A stretch of 64,000 bases of DNA. Source: CAVSRC01 sp963743015. GTDB taxonomy: Bacteria; Pseudomonadota; Alphaproteobacteria; Rhizobiales; Kaistiaceae. The stretch lies in contig CAVUOD010000017.1 of NCBI GenBank assembly GCA_963743015.1, positions 1 to 64,000 of the forward strand, in the 5' to 3' direction. Under the pieces are notes generated by a model. That model was not told where the DNA came from and did no database searches. It worked only from the letters and a program-made list of their open reading frames with translations. The position numbers were made by a program, and so were the translations under genes. Shown here one piece after another: positions 1 through 8,545 of the stretch. Each line of letters opens with the position of its first letter. Position 1 is the first letter of the stretch.

Positions 1-179
1 TGGCGAGCGTGCAGAAGCAACTGGCGACCAAGGGCGAGGGCGAGGCGAGCCTCGTGCTGCTCCTCGACGAGGGCAGGCAGGAGGTCGAGATGCGGCTGCC
101 CGGCCGCTATGCGCTGAGCCCGCAGATCGCGAGCGCGCTTCGTGCCGTGCGTGGCGTGGTGCAGGTGGAGCTGGTGTGA
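1..179 (+). CDS. dnaE: DNA polymerase III subunit alpha, C-terminal fragment
   Basis: This is the last 58 codons of a gene that begins before the window, read in the frame starting at base 3 and ending with TGA at 177-179. The fragment ends in the pattern EVEMRLPGRYALSP followed by a short helix and GVVQVELV, which is how alphaproteobacterial replicative polymerase alpha subunits end (the OB-fold/C-terminal region). DnaE is the catalytic subunit of the replicase. Its position just upstream of the rpsB block is usual in Rhizobiales. Only the tail is visible, so the assignment rests on this short stretch plus context. Confidence 0.72.
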   Translation, partial: ASVQKQLATKGEGEASLVLLLDEGRQEVEMRLPGRYALSPQIASALRAVRGVVQVELV

Positions 180-330
180 GGGGGCGGCTCCGGCCCCGGG
201 GGAGATCCTCAGGCCCACCTCCGCGCAATCGCTGGCGCGATTCGAAATCCCGCCCGTCCGCTGGGGACGACGGCGTGGCTAGCCTTCCGGAGGATGACGG
301 AATCGCTGGCTGCCGGCTAACCTCTCGACG

Positions 331-1176
331 TCAGGCTTTCCAGCAACGGTTCAGCTTGGCGATGGTGCCGTCGGCGGCCAGCGGCGTGAAGACGACGAGG
401 CGCAGGCCGCTGCCACCGTCGAGGGTAAGGCTCATGTGCTCGAAGGTCATGCGGCCCATCTCGGGATGATCGATGCGCTTGTTGCCGGCCATCGGCGCCA
501 GAACCTCGTGGCGCGGCCACCAGGCGCGGAACTCGGGGCTCTTCTGGTCGAGCGCGGCGATCAGACGCTCGAGATCGGGGTGGCCCGCATAGCGGGCGGT
601 GTCGGCGCGGAAAGTGGCGAGCGTGACGCGGGCGAGCTGTTCCCAGTCGGTGAGCAGGGCGCGATGGGCGGCATTGGCGAAGACCATGTGCATGATGTTG
701 CGCTCGTCGCCGGTGAGCTGGCCGTAATCGCCGAATACGGCGGCCGAGGCCTCGTTCCACGCCAGCAGGTCCCAACGCCAGCCGCTGACATAGGCGGGCT
801 GGCCGTCCATGCTGGCGAGCATGCGGCGCACGCCTTCGTCCAGTTGGTCCGTGGGCGGACTGTCCGCCTCGGGCGGCGGCCGTCGGCTGAGGATGAAGAG
901 ATGGCGCGTCTCGGAGGGATCGAGGCGGAGCGCCCGGGCGAGGCCCGACAGCGCTTCCGCTGACGGCCGCACGTCGCGGCCCTGTTCCAGCCACGTGTAC
1001 CAGGTGGTGCCGACCCCGGCGAGCAGCGCCACTTCCTCGCGGCGCAAGCCCGGCGTGCGCCGGCGGGTGCCGGGCGGCAGGCCGACATCGGCGGGCGTCA
1101 GGCGCGCGCGGCGGGAGCGGAGGAATTCGGCAAGCGCCTGCTGGCGGGCTTCGATGCGCTGTTCAGTGAGGCTCAT
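331..1176 (-). CDS. XRE-family regulator with MmyB-like ligand-binding domain
   Basis: The 281-residue protein has an N-terminal Cro/C1-type helix-turn-helix (about residues 10-85, with the signature RREEVALLAGVGTTWYTWLEQG) followed by a PAS-like MmyB domain with the characteristic NIMHMVF and MTFEH segments. The family represses or activates an adjacent, divergently transcribed oxidoreductase, and that is the arrangement here: an SDR gene starts about 100 bp away on the other strand. I chose the ATG at 1176 (MSLTEQRIEARQ) because homologues begin there; the frame stays open upstream but codes an unlikely Cys/His-rich leader. The ligand is unknown. Confidence 0.85.
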   Translation of the reverse strand: MSLTEQRIEARQQALAEFLRSRRARLTPADVGLPPGTRRRTPGLRREEVALLAGVGTTWYTWLEQGRDVRPSAEALSGLARALRLDPSETRHLFILSRRPPPEADSPPTDQLDEGVRRMLASMDGQPAYVSGWRWDLLAWNEASAAVFGDYGQLTGDERNIMHMVFANAAHRALLTDWEQLARVTLATFRADTARYAGHPDLERLIAALDQKSPEFRAWWPRHEVLAPMAGNKRIDHPEMGRMTFEHMSLTLDGGSGLRLVVFTPLAADGTIAKLNRCWKA

Positions 1177-1276
1177 GGGCGCATCATAGCAGGATCGATA
1201 CCAGGATAAATCCGGGCCTGAATGGGGTTCGCGAGCCGGACCATCTTGCTGCTTCCGACACGCAAAGGAGCACACG

Positions 1277-1994
1277 ATGTCGTCACAACATGCTGTCATC
1301 ATTGGCGGAACGTCCGGAATCGGGACTTGCGGCCGCGCGCCGGCTTCTGGCCCTCGGCCTGACCGTCACCATCGCCGGCCGTGACAAGGCGAAGCTCGAG
1401 GCCGCGGTGCAGGCCCTTGACGGTGCGGCGGCCATCGCGCTGGACGCGCGCGACCCGGCGGCAATGCGCGAAGCCTTCGCCGCGATGGCGGGGGTCGACC
1501 ACCTCGTCCTGACGCTCGGCGGCAATCGCGGCATGGGCCCGATCGCCGGGCTGTCGCCGGACGATTTCCGCGCGCCGTTCGAGGACAAGGTGTTTCCGCA
1601 GGTGGCCTGCATCCAGGCAGCCCTGCCGGCGCTCAGTCCGCAAGCGAGCATCACGCTCGTTTCGGCGGTCTCGGCGCAGGCTGCCATGCCCGGCACGGCG
1701 GCGCTCGGCGCCGCCAATGCCGCGGTCGAGGCGCTGGTACCGATCCTGGCGGTGGAGCTGAAACCGATGCGGGTCAATGCGGTCTCTCCCGGCGTCATCG
1801 ACACGGCGTGGTGGGATTTTCTGCCCGCCGACCAGAAGGCAGCCGCCTTCGCCGGCTTTGCGGCACGGACGCCGGTCGGGCGGGTCGGCACGCCCGACGA
1901 TGTCGCCGCGGCGATCGCCTTCCTCGTCCGCGACAGCTTCATGAGCGGTCACGTGCTCACCTGCGACGGCGGCGCGCGTCTCGGGACCGGCTAG
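1277..1994 (+). CDS. SDR-family oxidoreductase (apparent +1 frameshift)
   Basis: A short-chain dehydrogenase/reductase. The ATG at 1277 follows an AAAGGAG ribosome site and gives MSSQHAVIIGGTSGIG, the Rossmann nucleotide-binding motif. One extra base near 1322-1326 then shifts the frame, and the rest (LAAARRLLALGLTVTIAGRD onward) reads to TAG at 1992-1994. Length is about 238 residues, normal for the family. The stretch aligning with the catalytic YxxxK reads TAALGAANAAVEAL, so Leu and Asn replace Tyr and Lys; a subset of SDRs shares this and may not use the classical mechanism. It is probably controlled by the divergent XRE regulator. Confidence 0.8.
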
Positions 1995-2062
1995 AGCAAA
2001 CCGCTTCAAAAGCTCTTGAGGGAAGTGGTCTCGCCGACCGTTTCACCGCTATGGTGGCGCGC

Positions 2063-2950
2063 ATGATCCGCGCCGCCATCGCCATTGCCGCCGTTGTCGC
2101 CACGATCGGTTCCGCCGCCGCGGCGGACTATCGGCTGGCGCCGTTCAAGGACGACCTGTTCAAGTATCCGGCGATCCTCCAGTCGAAGGACGACGGCAAC
2201 TACATCGTCGTCGACTATTCCAAGCAGCGCGACCTCTACGGCCGCGACACCATCGTCGAAGAGCGGGCGAAGGCGGAGTACGTCACCCCGATCGGCGCCT
2301 GGAGCTTCAACTATGTGGGCGCCCGCGATCGCTCGCTGAAGGTCATGGGCACCGGCAAGGTGAACGGCGGCGCCAAGGCGGTCGTCATCTTCATTCACGG
2401 CAAGGGCGGCGACCGCATGCTGGGCGTCAAGGAGTGGACGTTCGGCGGCAACTTCAACCGCATCATGAACCTGATGGCGCGCAACGACGGGGCCTATCTG
2501 TCGCCGGATTTCAGCGATTTCGCGCTGTTCGGCGCCGCCGATATCCGCAACCTCGTCCTCGACCAGGCGGCCAAGTCGCCGGACGCGGCGATCTTCATCG
2601 CCTGCGGCTCATGGGGCGGGACGATCTGCTGGCAGCTTGCCGCCGACCCCAAGACGGTCGACCACATTTCGGGCCTGCTGCTGCTCGGCTCCAGCCACGA
2701 CGACCGCTTCATCACCTCGCCGGCGGTGACCGGCACGGGCCACCGCTTCCCCGTCTATATCGGCCACGGCACGGAAGACACGGTCTACAAATGGGAGAGC
2801 GAGGTCGCCTTCTATGAGAAGGTGCGCGCGGCGGATCCGAGCTATCCGATCAAGCTGACGATCTTCAAGACCGGCGTCCACGGCACGCCGATCCGCATGA
2901 CGGATTGGCGGCTGGTGCTCAACTGGATGCTGGCGGTCGACGGGAGATGA
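2063..2950 (+). CDS. Secreted alpha/beta hydrolase-like protein, copy 1
   Basis: The 295-residue protein has a signal peptide (MIRAAIAIAAVVATIGSAAA, cleavage near residue 21), so it is exported. The mature part has alpha/beta-hydrolase features: an oxyanion-type IFIHGKGG, a nucleophile elbow ACGSWGGTICW (a Cys-Gly-Ser-Trp-Gly variant of GxSxG), an aspartate region GHGTEDT and a C-terminal GVHGTPIRMTDWR that can supply the catalytic His. The next gene is a close paralogue. The start at 2063 was preferred to the in-frame ATG at 2051 because the paralogue starts at the matching place. Substrate unknown. Confidence 0.75.
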   Translation: MIRAAIAIAAVVATIGSAAAADYRLAPFKDDLFKYPAILQSKDDGNYIVVDYSKQRDLYGRDTIVEERAKAEYVTPIGAWSFNYVGARDRSLKVMGTGKVNGGAKAVVIFIHGKGGDRMLGVKEWTFGGNFNRIMNLMARNDGAYLSPDFSDFALFGAADIRNLVLDQAAKSPDAAIFIACGSWGGTICWQLAADPKTVDHISGLLLLGSSHDDRFITSPAVTGTGHRFPVYIGHGTEDTVYKWESEVAFYEKVRAADPSYPIKLTIFKTGVHGTPIRMTDWRLVLNWMLAVDGR

Positions 2951-3019
2951 TCCGTGCATGAGCGTTGCGGCAGAGGGGAGAGCTGTTGCCGCGGGCGGCT
3001 TCGCCGTTATGGTAGCGGC

Positions 3020-3916
3020 ATGAACCGTATCGCCGCCGCCATCGCCATTGCCGCCGCCCTGACCACCGGCATTGCCGGGGCCGCCTGCGCCCAGGGCTTC
3101 AGCCTGGGGCCGTTCAAGGACGACCTGTTCAAATATCCGGGCATCCTCGAGAGCCAGGACAACGGCAACTATGTCGTCGTCGACTACTCCAAGCAGCGCG
3201 ACCTCTACGACCGCGACACGATCGTCGAGAAGAAGGCGAAGCCGGAATATGTGACGCTGGTGGGCAGCAGGACCGGCACCTACACGAGCGGCGGCAGCAC
3301 GCTGAAATTCATGGGGGCCGGCAAGATCGACGGCGGCGCCAAGGCGATCGTCATCTACATCCACGGCATGGGCGGCAGCCGCTTCCAGGGCGTCAACGAG
3401 TGGATGTTCGGCGGCAACTTCAACCGCATCATGAACCTCATGGTGCGCAATGGCGGCGCCTACATCTCGCCGGACTATGGCGGCTTCTTCGGCGACGGCG
3501 GGGTGCAGATCAGGGACCTGATCCTCGAACAGGCGGCCAAGTCGCCGGGCGCGCCGATCTTCGTGGCCTGCGGTTCATGGGGCGGCACCATCTGCTGGCA
3601 GCTCGCCGCCGATCCCAAGGCGGTGCCGCACATCTCGGGCCTGCTTCTGCTCGGCTCGAACCACGACGACGGCTTCCTGAAGTCGCCGGTGATCAAGGGC
3701 AACGGGCACCGCTTCCCGATCTATCTCGGTCACGGCACGCTCGACCCGATCTACGGCTGGAAGGACGAGGTGGGCTTCTACAAGCGGGTGCGGGCGGTGG
3801 ACCCCGGCTATCCGATCAAGATGGCGATCTTCCGCACCGGCGTCCACGGCACGCCCATCCGCATGACCGACTGGCGCCTGATCCTCAACTGGATGCTGCA
3901 GGTTGACGGGCGTTGA
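3020..3916 (+). CDS. Secreted alpha/beta hydrolase-like protein, copy 2
   Basis: This 298-residue protein is a tandem duplicate of the gene ending at 2950. It shares a signal peptide (MNRIAAAIAIAAALTTGIAGAACA), the blocks GPFKDDLFKYPGIL and VVVDYSKQRDLYDRDTIVE, the IYIHGMGG oxyanion segment, the ACGSWGG elbow and the terminal GVHGTPIRMTDWRLILNWM. The two copies also resemble each other just before the start codon (an ATGGTxGCG stretch before the real ATG), so the duplication included the translation start region. Divergence is spread through the gene and both frames are intact, so both copies are probably functional. Substrate unknown. Confidence 0.75.
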   Translation: MNRIAAAIAIAAALTTGIAGAACAQGFSLGPFKDDLFKYPGILESQDNGNYVVVDYSKQRDLYDRDTIVEKKAKPEYVTLVGSRTGTYTSGGSTLKFMGAGKIDGGAKAIVIYIHGMGGSRFQGVNEWMFGGNFNRIMNLMVRNGGAYISPDYGGFFGDGGVQIRDLILEQAAKSPGAPIFVACGSWGGTICWQLAADPKAVPHISGLLLLGSNHDDGFLKSPVIKGNGHRFPIYLGHGTLDPIYGWKDEVGFYKRVRAVDPGYPIKMAIFRTGVHGTPIRMTDWRLILNWMLQVDGR

Positions 3917-4082
3917 CGGTAGCGACCGATGCGCGTGGACGGTGTTCACGTACAATCGTCTTGCCGCCCTATGTGGGCCCATGCAATATGTTCTTAAGTC
4001 GATACAAAAAGACGTTCGTGCACGCAGGTAGCGGGGATGATCGCGGCCTCGAGCCGGCGGTCCAAGTTGCGGGGATTGCGTC

Positions 4083-5093
4083 ATGATTCGCTTTCGCTGG
4101 TTCGCCCTGGCCCTGGCGCTGGTGGTGATGGTTGGTGTTGCGCCGGCGTCGGCCGCGTCCAAGGTCATCGTCATTCCCCCGACCTATCACGCCAAGACCC
4201 AACCGCCGGTTGCCGTCCAGTCCTTCCTGCTGACGCTGATGCAGCGCGGCGGCAACTGGGACGACAAGTACCGTCACGTCGTCGAGGTGCTCGCCACCGA
4301 CAAGCACCTGATGGGCAACATCAAGCGGGCGGCAAAGCTCTACGGCGTCGATCCGGTCGATGTGGTCGGTGCCATCGTCGGCGAGCATACCTTCAACATG
4401 AACGTCTTCGATACATTGCAGAGTTACTATGTGAAGGCCCTGCAATACATGAACAACAAGACGCTGACCTTCGCCTATCAGGGGGAGCTGGCCAGGGATT
4501 TCTTCAAGCGCCCGCAATTCGCGCGCTGCGAGGCGATGAAGGCGAACTACGACAAGTGGGACTGCCGGGAGACCGTATGGAACCGCCAGTTCTCGGGGCG
4601 GGCCGTAGGCGGCAAGTCGTGGCCGATCACCCGGCTTAACCGCGTGTTCTTTGCACCGGCCTATGCCGGCCAGACCTTCGGCGTCGGCCAGATCGGCCCG
4701 GTCGTCGCCCTCAGCGTCACCGATCTCGTCCACCGCAAGAGCGGGCTGCCGCTGCTGTCGATCGACGACGCCTCGCAGGTGTTCGCCCAGATCATGAATC
4801 CCGACGTGGCGATGGACTACATCGCCGCCTCGATCCGCATTTCAATCGACAAATACAAGCGGATTGCCGGCTTCGACATCTCGCAGAACGCCGGGATCGT
4901 CGCCACGCTCTATAATCTCGGCGATGCCGCGACCCGCGCCTACGACCTCAAGCTGATCAACGACGGACGCGCCAAGAGGGGCCAGCCGCCGCAATGGCCG
5001 CAGGAGAATTTCTACGGCTGGTTCATCAACGAGAAGGTCGGGGATCTGCGCAAGCTGGTCGCCGGCACCCTCGACACGGCGGCCATGCGCTGA
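4083..5093 (+). CDS. Exported DUF1402-family protein
   Basis: The 336-residue protein has a clear signal peptide (MIRFRWFALALALVVMVGVAPASA, cleavage near residue 24-25). The mature sequence contains VVGAIVGEHTFNMNVFDT, AGQTFGVGQIGPVVAL and GIVATLYNLGDAATRA, which I recognise as the DUF1402 family found mainly in Rhizobiales. The EH and FGVGQIGP segments recall lysozyme/lytic-transglycosylase folds (catalytic Glu followed by GxxQ), so a role in peptidoglycan is possible, but that is inference. It stands alone between the hydrolase pair and a flavodoxin-like gene. Confidence 0.7.
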   Translation: MIRFRWFALALALVVMVGVAPASAASKVIVIPPTYHAKTQPPVAVQSFLLTLMQRGGNWDDKYRHVVEVLATDKHLMGNIKRAAKLYGVDPVDVVGAIVGEHTFNMNVFDTLQSYYVKALQYMNNKTLTFAYQGELARDFFKRPQFARCEAMKANYDKWDCRETVWNRQFSGRAVGGKSWPITRLNRVFFAPAYAGQTFGVGQIGPVVALSVTDLVHRKSGLPLLSIDDASQVFAQIMNPDVAMDYIAASIRISIDKYKRIAGFDISQNAGIVATLYNLGDAATRAYDLKLINDGRAKRGQPPQWPQENFYGWFINEKVGDLRKLVAGTLDTAAMR

Positions 5094-5286
5094 GCGGTCC
5101 GCGTCTGCCGGGGCGGGTGCCGTCCGCGAGCAGGACAGACCGGTTCCCATTTGCGCACGATGAACGGGCCTCATCCGAGGCGTCCGCGGGGCGTCATCAC
5201 GCATCGCGCGCACTAGTTTGAATTGCCTTGCCGCGCTCCCGCCGCCGATAAGCTTGGGCCCATCCCGTCGCACCAAGGAGGCCGTC

Positions 5287-6039
5287 ATGGCGGTTCTGTC
5301 GCAGAAGCAGGAAGCGCTTTGCGCCAACAATCCGTTCGATTTTTCGGGGCTCAAGGCAGCCTTCGTCAACTGCACGCTGAAGCCTTCGCCGGAGGTTTCC
5401 AACACCGAAGGGCTGATGGCGATGTCCGCCGCCATCATGCGCAAGGCCGGCGTCGCAGTGACCGATATCCGCCTGGTCGATCATGCTGTCGCCTTCGGCG
5501 TCTATCCCGACATGACCGAGCACGGCTTCAAGACGGACGACTGGCCGAAGACGATCTGGCCGATCATCCACGAGGCGGACATCCTGGTCGTCGGCACGCC
5601 GATCTGGCTCGGCCAGATGTCGGCGGTCGCCAAGCTCCTGATCGAGCGGCTCTACGCCATGTCGGCCATGCTCAACGACCGGGGCCAGTGGATCTATTAC
5701 GGCAAGGCCGGCGGCTGCGTGGTCACCGGCAACGAGGACGGCGTCAAGCACTGCGCCATGGAGATCCTCTATGCGCTGCAGCATGTCGGCTATGTCATCC
5801 CGCCACAGGCCGACTGCGGCTGGATCGGCGACATCGGGCCGGGGCCGTCCTATCTCGACGAAGGCTCGGGCGGGCCCGAAAACGAGTTCACCCAGCGCAA
5901 CACCACCTTCATGACCTGGAACCTGATGCACGTCGCGCGGCTGCTCAGCGATGCCGGCGGTTTCCCGGTCCACGGCAACCAGCGGGAGCTGTGGGACGCC
6001 GGCTGCCGCTTCGACTATCCCAACCCGGAATACCGGTAG
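5287..6039 (+). CDS. Flavodoxin-fold NAD(P)H-dependent FMN reductase-like protein
   Basis: The 250-residue protein begins MAVLSQKQEALCANNPFDFSGLKAAFVNCTLKPSPEVSNT, an FMN-reductase-type first strand with the phosphate-binding loop LKPSPEVSNT, and continues with ADILVVGTPIWLGQMSAVAKLLIERLY, the usual flavodoxin-like second loop. The GGCVVTGNEDGVKHCAMEILYAL segment fits the same family. The ATG at 5287 is chosen because an AAGGAGG ribosome site lies 6 bases upstream; an earlier in-frame ATG at 5218 lacks one. It probably reduces flavin or quinone-type substrates in the cytoplasm. The gene ends about 210 bp before rpsB and is likely a separate unit. Confidence 0.78.
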   Translation: MAVLSQKQEALCANNPFDFSGLKAAFVNCTLKPSPEVSNTEGLMAMSAAIMRKAGVAVTDIRLVDHAVAFGVYPDMTEHGFKTDDWPKTIWPIIHEADILVVGTPIWLGQMSAVAKLLIERLYAMSAMLNDRGQWIYYGKAGGCVVTGNEDGVKHCAMEILYALQHVGYVIPPQADCGWIGDIGPGPSYLDEGSGGPENEFTQRNTTFMTWNLMHVARLLSDAGGFPVHGNQRELWDAGCRFDYPNPEYR

Positions 6040-6251
6040 GGGGCGGGAGGCCGGCCGGGCTCAGCGGGCAGGGGCCAGGCCCCCGGCCATCCCTTGCTTT
6101 CCGCGAATCCTCCCCATATAAGGCGCTCCATCTCACACGCGGGGTTCGGGTCAATCGGCCGTCCTGAGTAGCGGGCGAACGACCCTTCCGGTGTCCTCAT
6201 TCGAGGGCTCAGCACCCGCGGCGGCAGAACCGGTAAAGGAGCAAGGTAGTC

Positions 6252-7358
6252 ATGGCACTGCCCGATTATTCCATGCGTCAGCTGCTCGAGGCTGGCGTTC
6301 ACTTCGGCCACCAGAAGCATCGCTGGAACCCCAAGATGGCTCAGTACATCTTCGGGGTGCGCAACAATATCCACATCATCGACCTCGCCCAGACGGTGCC
6401 GATGCTGCACCAGGCGCTGGTCACGGTGAGCGACGTGGTGGCCGGCGGCGGACGCGTGCTGTTCGTCGGCACCAAGCGCCAGGCGGCGGAGCCGCTGACG
6501 GCGGCGGCCAAGCGCTGCGCCCAGTATTACGTCAATGCCCGCTGGCTCGGCGGCATGCTGACCAACTGGAAGACGATCTCGCGCTCCATCCAGCGCCTGC
6601 GCGAACTGGAGACGATGTTCGCCGGTGAGGCCCAGGGCCTGACCAAGAAAGAGCGGCTGATGCTGACGCGCGAGAAGGACAAGCTGGAGAAGGCGCTCGG
6701 CGGCATCAAGGACATGGGCGGCGTTCCCAACCTGCTGTTCGTCATCGACACGAACAAGGAGAAGATCGCCATCGACGAGGCCAAGCGCCTCGGCATCCCG
6801 GTGGTCGCCATGGTCGATTCCAACTGCGATCCGGACGATATCGCCTTCCCGATTCCGGGCAATGACGACGCCGGCCGCGCGATCACGCTCTACTGCGATC
6901 TCATCGCCAGGGCGGCGATCGACGGCATCGGCCGCGCCCAGGGCGAGGCCGGCATCGACATCGGTGCGCAGGTGGAGGTGCCGGAGGAACCGGTGGTCCT
7001 CGAAGCGGTGGGCGAGGCGCCCGCGGGCGACGTCGACATGACGGCGGCGGAAGCACTGGAGCCGCAGGCGGTCGACAGCGGCAGCCGACGCGCCAAGGCG
7101 GAGGCCTCGGCGGCAGCGGCGGCGGCGGTGGAACCGCTGTTCGAGACGCCTGCCGGCGATTCCGACGACCTCAAGAAGATTTCGGGTGTCGGCCCGGTGC
7201 TCGAGAAGAAGCTCAAGGCGCTGGGCGTCACCCGTTTCGACCAGATCGCGAACTTCTCCGATGAGGATATCGCCAAGGTCGACGACGCGCTGAACTTCAA
7301 GGGCCGCATCATGCGCGACGACTGGATCGGGCAGGCGAAGACCCTGGCCGGCGGCTAG
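6252..7358 (+). CDS. rpsB: 30S ribosomal protein S2 with long C-terminal extension
   Basis: Residues 1-245 are a standard S2: MALPDYSMRQLLEAGVHFGH at the N-terminus, the NARWLGGMLTNWKT block and the VPVVAMVDSNCDPD block. The protein is 368 residues against about 240 in E. coli. The extra 120 residues are an acidic/alanine-rich linker and, at about 303-368, a helix-hairpin-helix-like module (DDLKKISGVGPVLEKKL then LNFKGRIMRDDW). The same module ends NuoE and L21 in other alphaproteobacteria, so it is a lineage feature and not a misassembly. An AAAGGAG ribosome site precedes the ATG. The gene is followed by tsf, the universal rpsB-tsf pair. Confidence 0.97.
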   Translation: MALPDYSMRQLLEAGVHFGHQKHRWNPKMAQYIFGVRNNIHIIDLAQTVPMLHQALVTVSDVVAGGGRVLFVGTKRQAAEPLTAAAKRCAQYYVNARWLGGMLTNWKTISRSIQRLRELETMFAGEAQGLTKKERLMLTREKDKLEKALGGIKDMGGVPNLLFVIDTNKEKIAIDEAKRLGIPVVAMVDSNCDPDDIAFPIPGNDDAGRAITLYCDLIARAAIDGIGRAQGEAGIDIGAQVEVPEEPVVLEAVGEAPAGDVDMTAAEALEPQAVDSGSRRAKAEASAAAAAAVEPLFETPAGDSDDLKKISGVGPVLEKKLKALGVTRFDQIANFSDEDIAKVDDALNFKGRIMRDDWIGQAKTLAGG

Positions 7359-7397
7359 AGATTGCGGCTGCCCGGCCGCGAAACAAGGATTGATGAC

Positions 7398-8322
7398 ATG
7401 GCTATCACCGCGGGAATGGTGAAGGAACTCCGCGACCAGACGGGCGCGGGCATGATGGACTGCAAGGCGGCGCTGACCGAGACCGGCGGCGAGATGGAAG
7501 CCGCCGTCGACTGGCTGCGCACCAAGGGCCTGGCCAAGGCGGCCAAGAAGGCCGGCCGCGTGGCCGCCGAGGGCCTGGTGGCGGTTGCCGCCGAGGGCAA
7601 GCGCGCGGTCATGATCGAACTCAACTCGGAGACCGATTTCGTCGCCCGCAACGCCGAATTCCAGGCGCTGGCCAAGGCTATCGCCGAGGCGGGGCTGAGC
7701 ACCGACGGATCGCTGGCGGCGATCGCAGGCGGCCAAGATGCCCTCCGGCAAGACGGTCGAGGAAGAGATCAAGGCGGCGATCGCCACCATCGGCGAGAAC
7801 ATGACGCTCAGGCGCAGCGCCGAAGTGTCGGTGAAGGACGGCGCGGTGGCGAGCTACGTCCACAGCGCCGTGGCTCCGGGCCTCGGCAAGATCGGCGTGA
7901 TCGTCGGCCTGCAGTCGTCCGGCGATGCCGGCAAGCTGGGCGAGATCGGCAGGCAGATCGCCATGCATGTCGCTGCGGCTTCGCCGCTGGCGGTGCGCAC
8001 CGACGAACTCGACCCGGCGGTGATCGCCCGCGAGAAGGCGATCTTCGCCGAGCAGGCACGCGAATCGGGCAAGCCCGAAGCGATCATCGAGAAGATGGTC
8101 GAGGGACGTCTGCGCAAGTTCTACGAGGAGGTCGTGCTGCTGTCGCAGACCTTCGTCGTCGATACCGAGAAGACGGTGGAGCAGGCGCTGAAGGCGGCCG
8201 AGGCCGACATCGGCGGCGGCGCCACGGTGACCGAGTTCGTCTGCTTCCGCCTCGGCGAGGGCGTCGAGAAGGCGGAAAGCGACTTTGCCGCGGAAGTTGC
8301 CGCCGTGGCCGGCACCAAATAG
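7398..8322 (+). CDS. tsf: Elongation factor Ts (apparent +1 frameshift)
   Basis: EF-Ts is the nucleotide exchange factor for EF-Tu. The ATG at 7398 gives MAITAGMVKELRDQTGAGMMDCKAAL, the UBA-like domain with the TGAGMMDCK signature, then ELNSETDFVARN. Near 7729-7735 one extra base (GGCGGCC where GGCGCC would keep frame) shifts the reading. The remainder KMPSGKTVEEEIKAAIATIG through the dimerisation domain reads cleanly to TAG at 8320-8322. Total length is about 307 residues, normal for the family. Because EF-Ts is essential and both halves are well conserved, a sequence error is much more likely than a broken gene. Confidence 0.93.
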
Positions 8323-8349
8323 CCGAACCGCTCACAGCGGCTCGTTTGC

Positions 8350-8380
8350 AGGGCCCGGACGGGATGACCGTCCGGGCCCT
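8350..8380 (+). terminator. Hairpin terminator after tsf
   Basis: A perfect 13-bp inverted repeat (AGGGCCCGGACGG, loop GATGA, then its complement) begins 28 bp after the tsf stop. There is no strong T-run after it, so termination may be partial or need Rho. It separates the rpsB-tsf pair from the outer-membrane protein gene. Confidence 0.7.
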
Positions 8381-8545
8381 TGGCTATTCTGACAGGTCGG
8401 TTTGACCGCTCTGCCCGAACGGGCTTAGATGCTGGCATCAGTGGCCTGAGGGGGCGACAGAACCCCCGGTCGGCCACGCGCGGGGGCGTGCCGATCGGGG
8501 CTTCACTTGCGATTGGCGCTTCCGGCAGGCTTGTGGGGTGAGACC

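Noticed and set aside
7398..8322. Programmed frameshift in tsf
   Set aside because: No slippery site or stimulating structure is visible at 7729-7735, and tsf is not known to use one; the same kind of break occurs in many other genes here.
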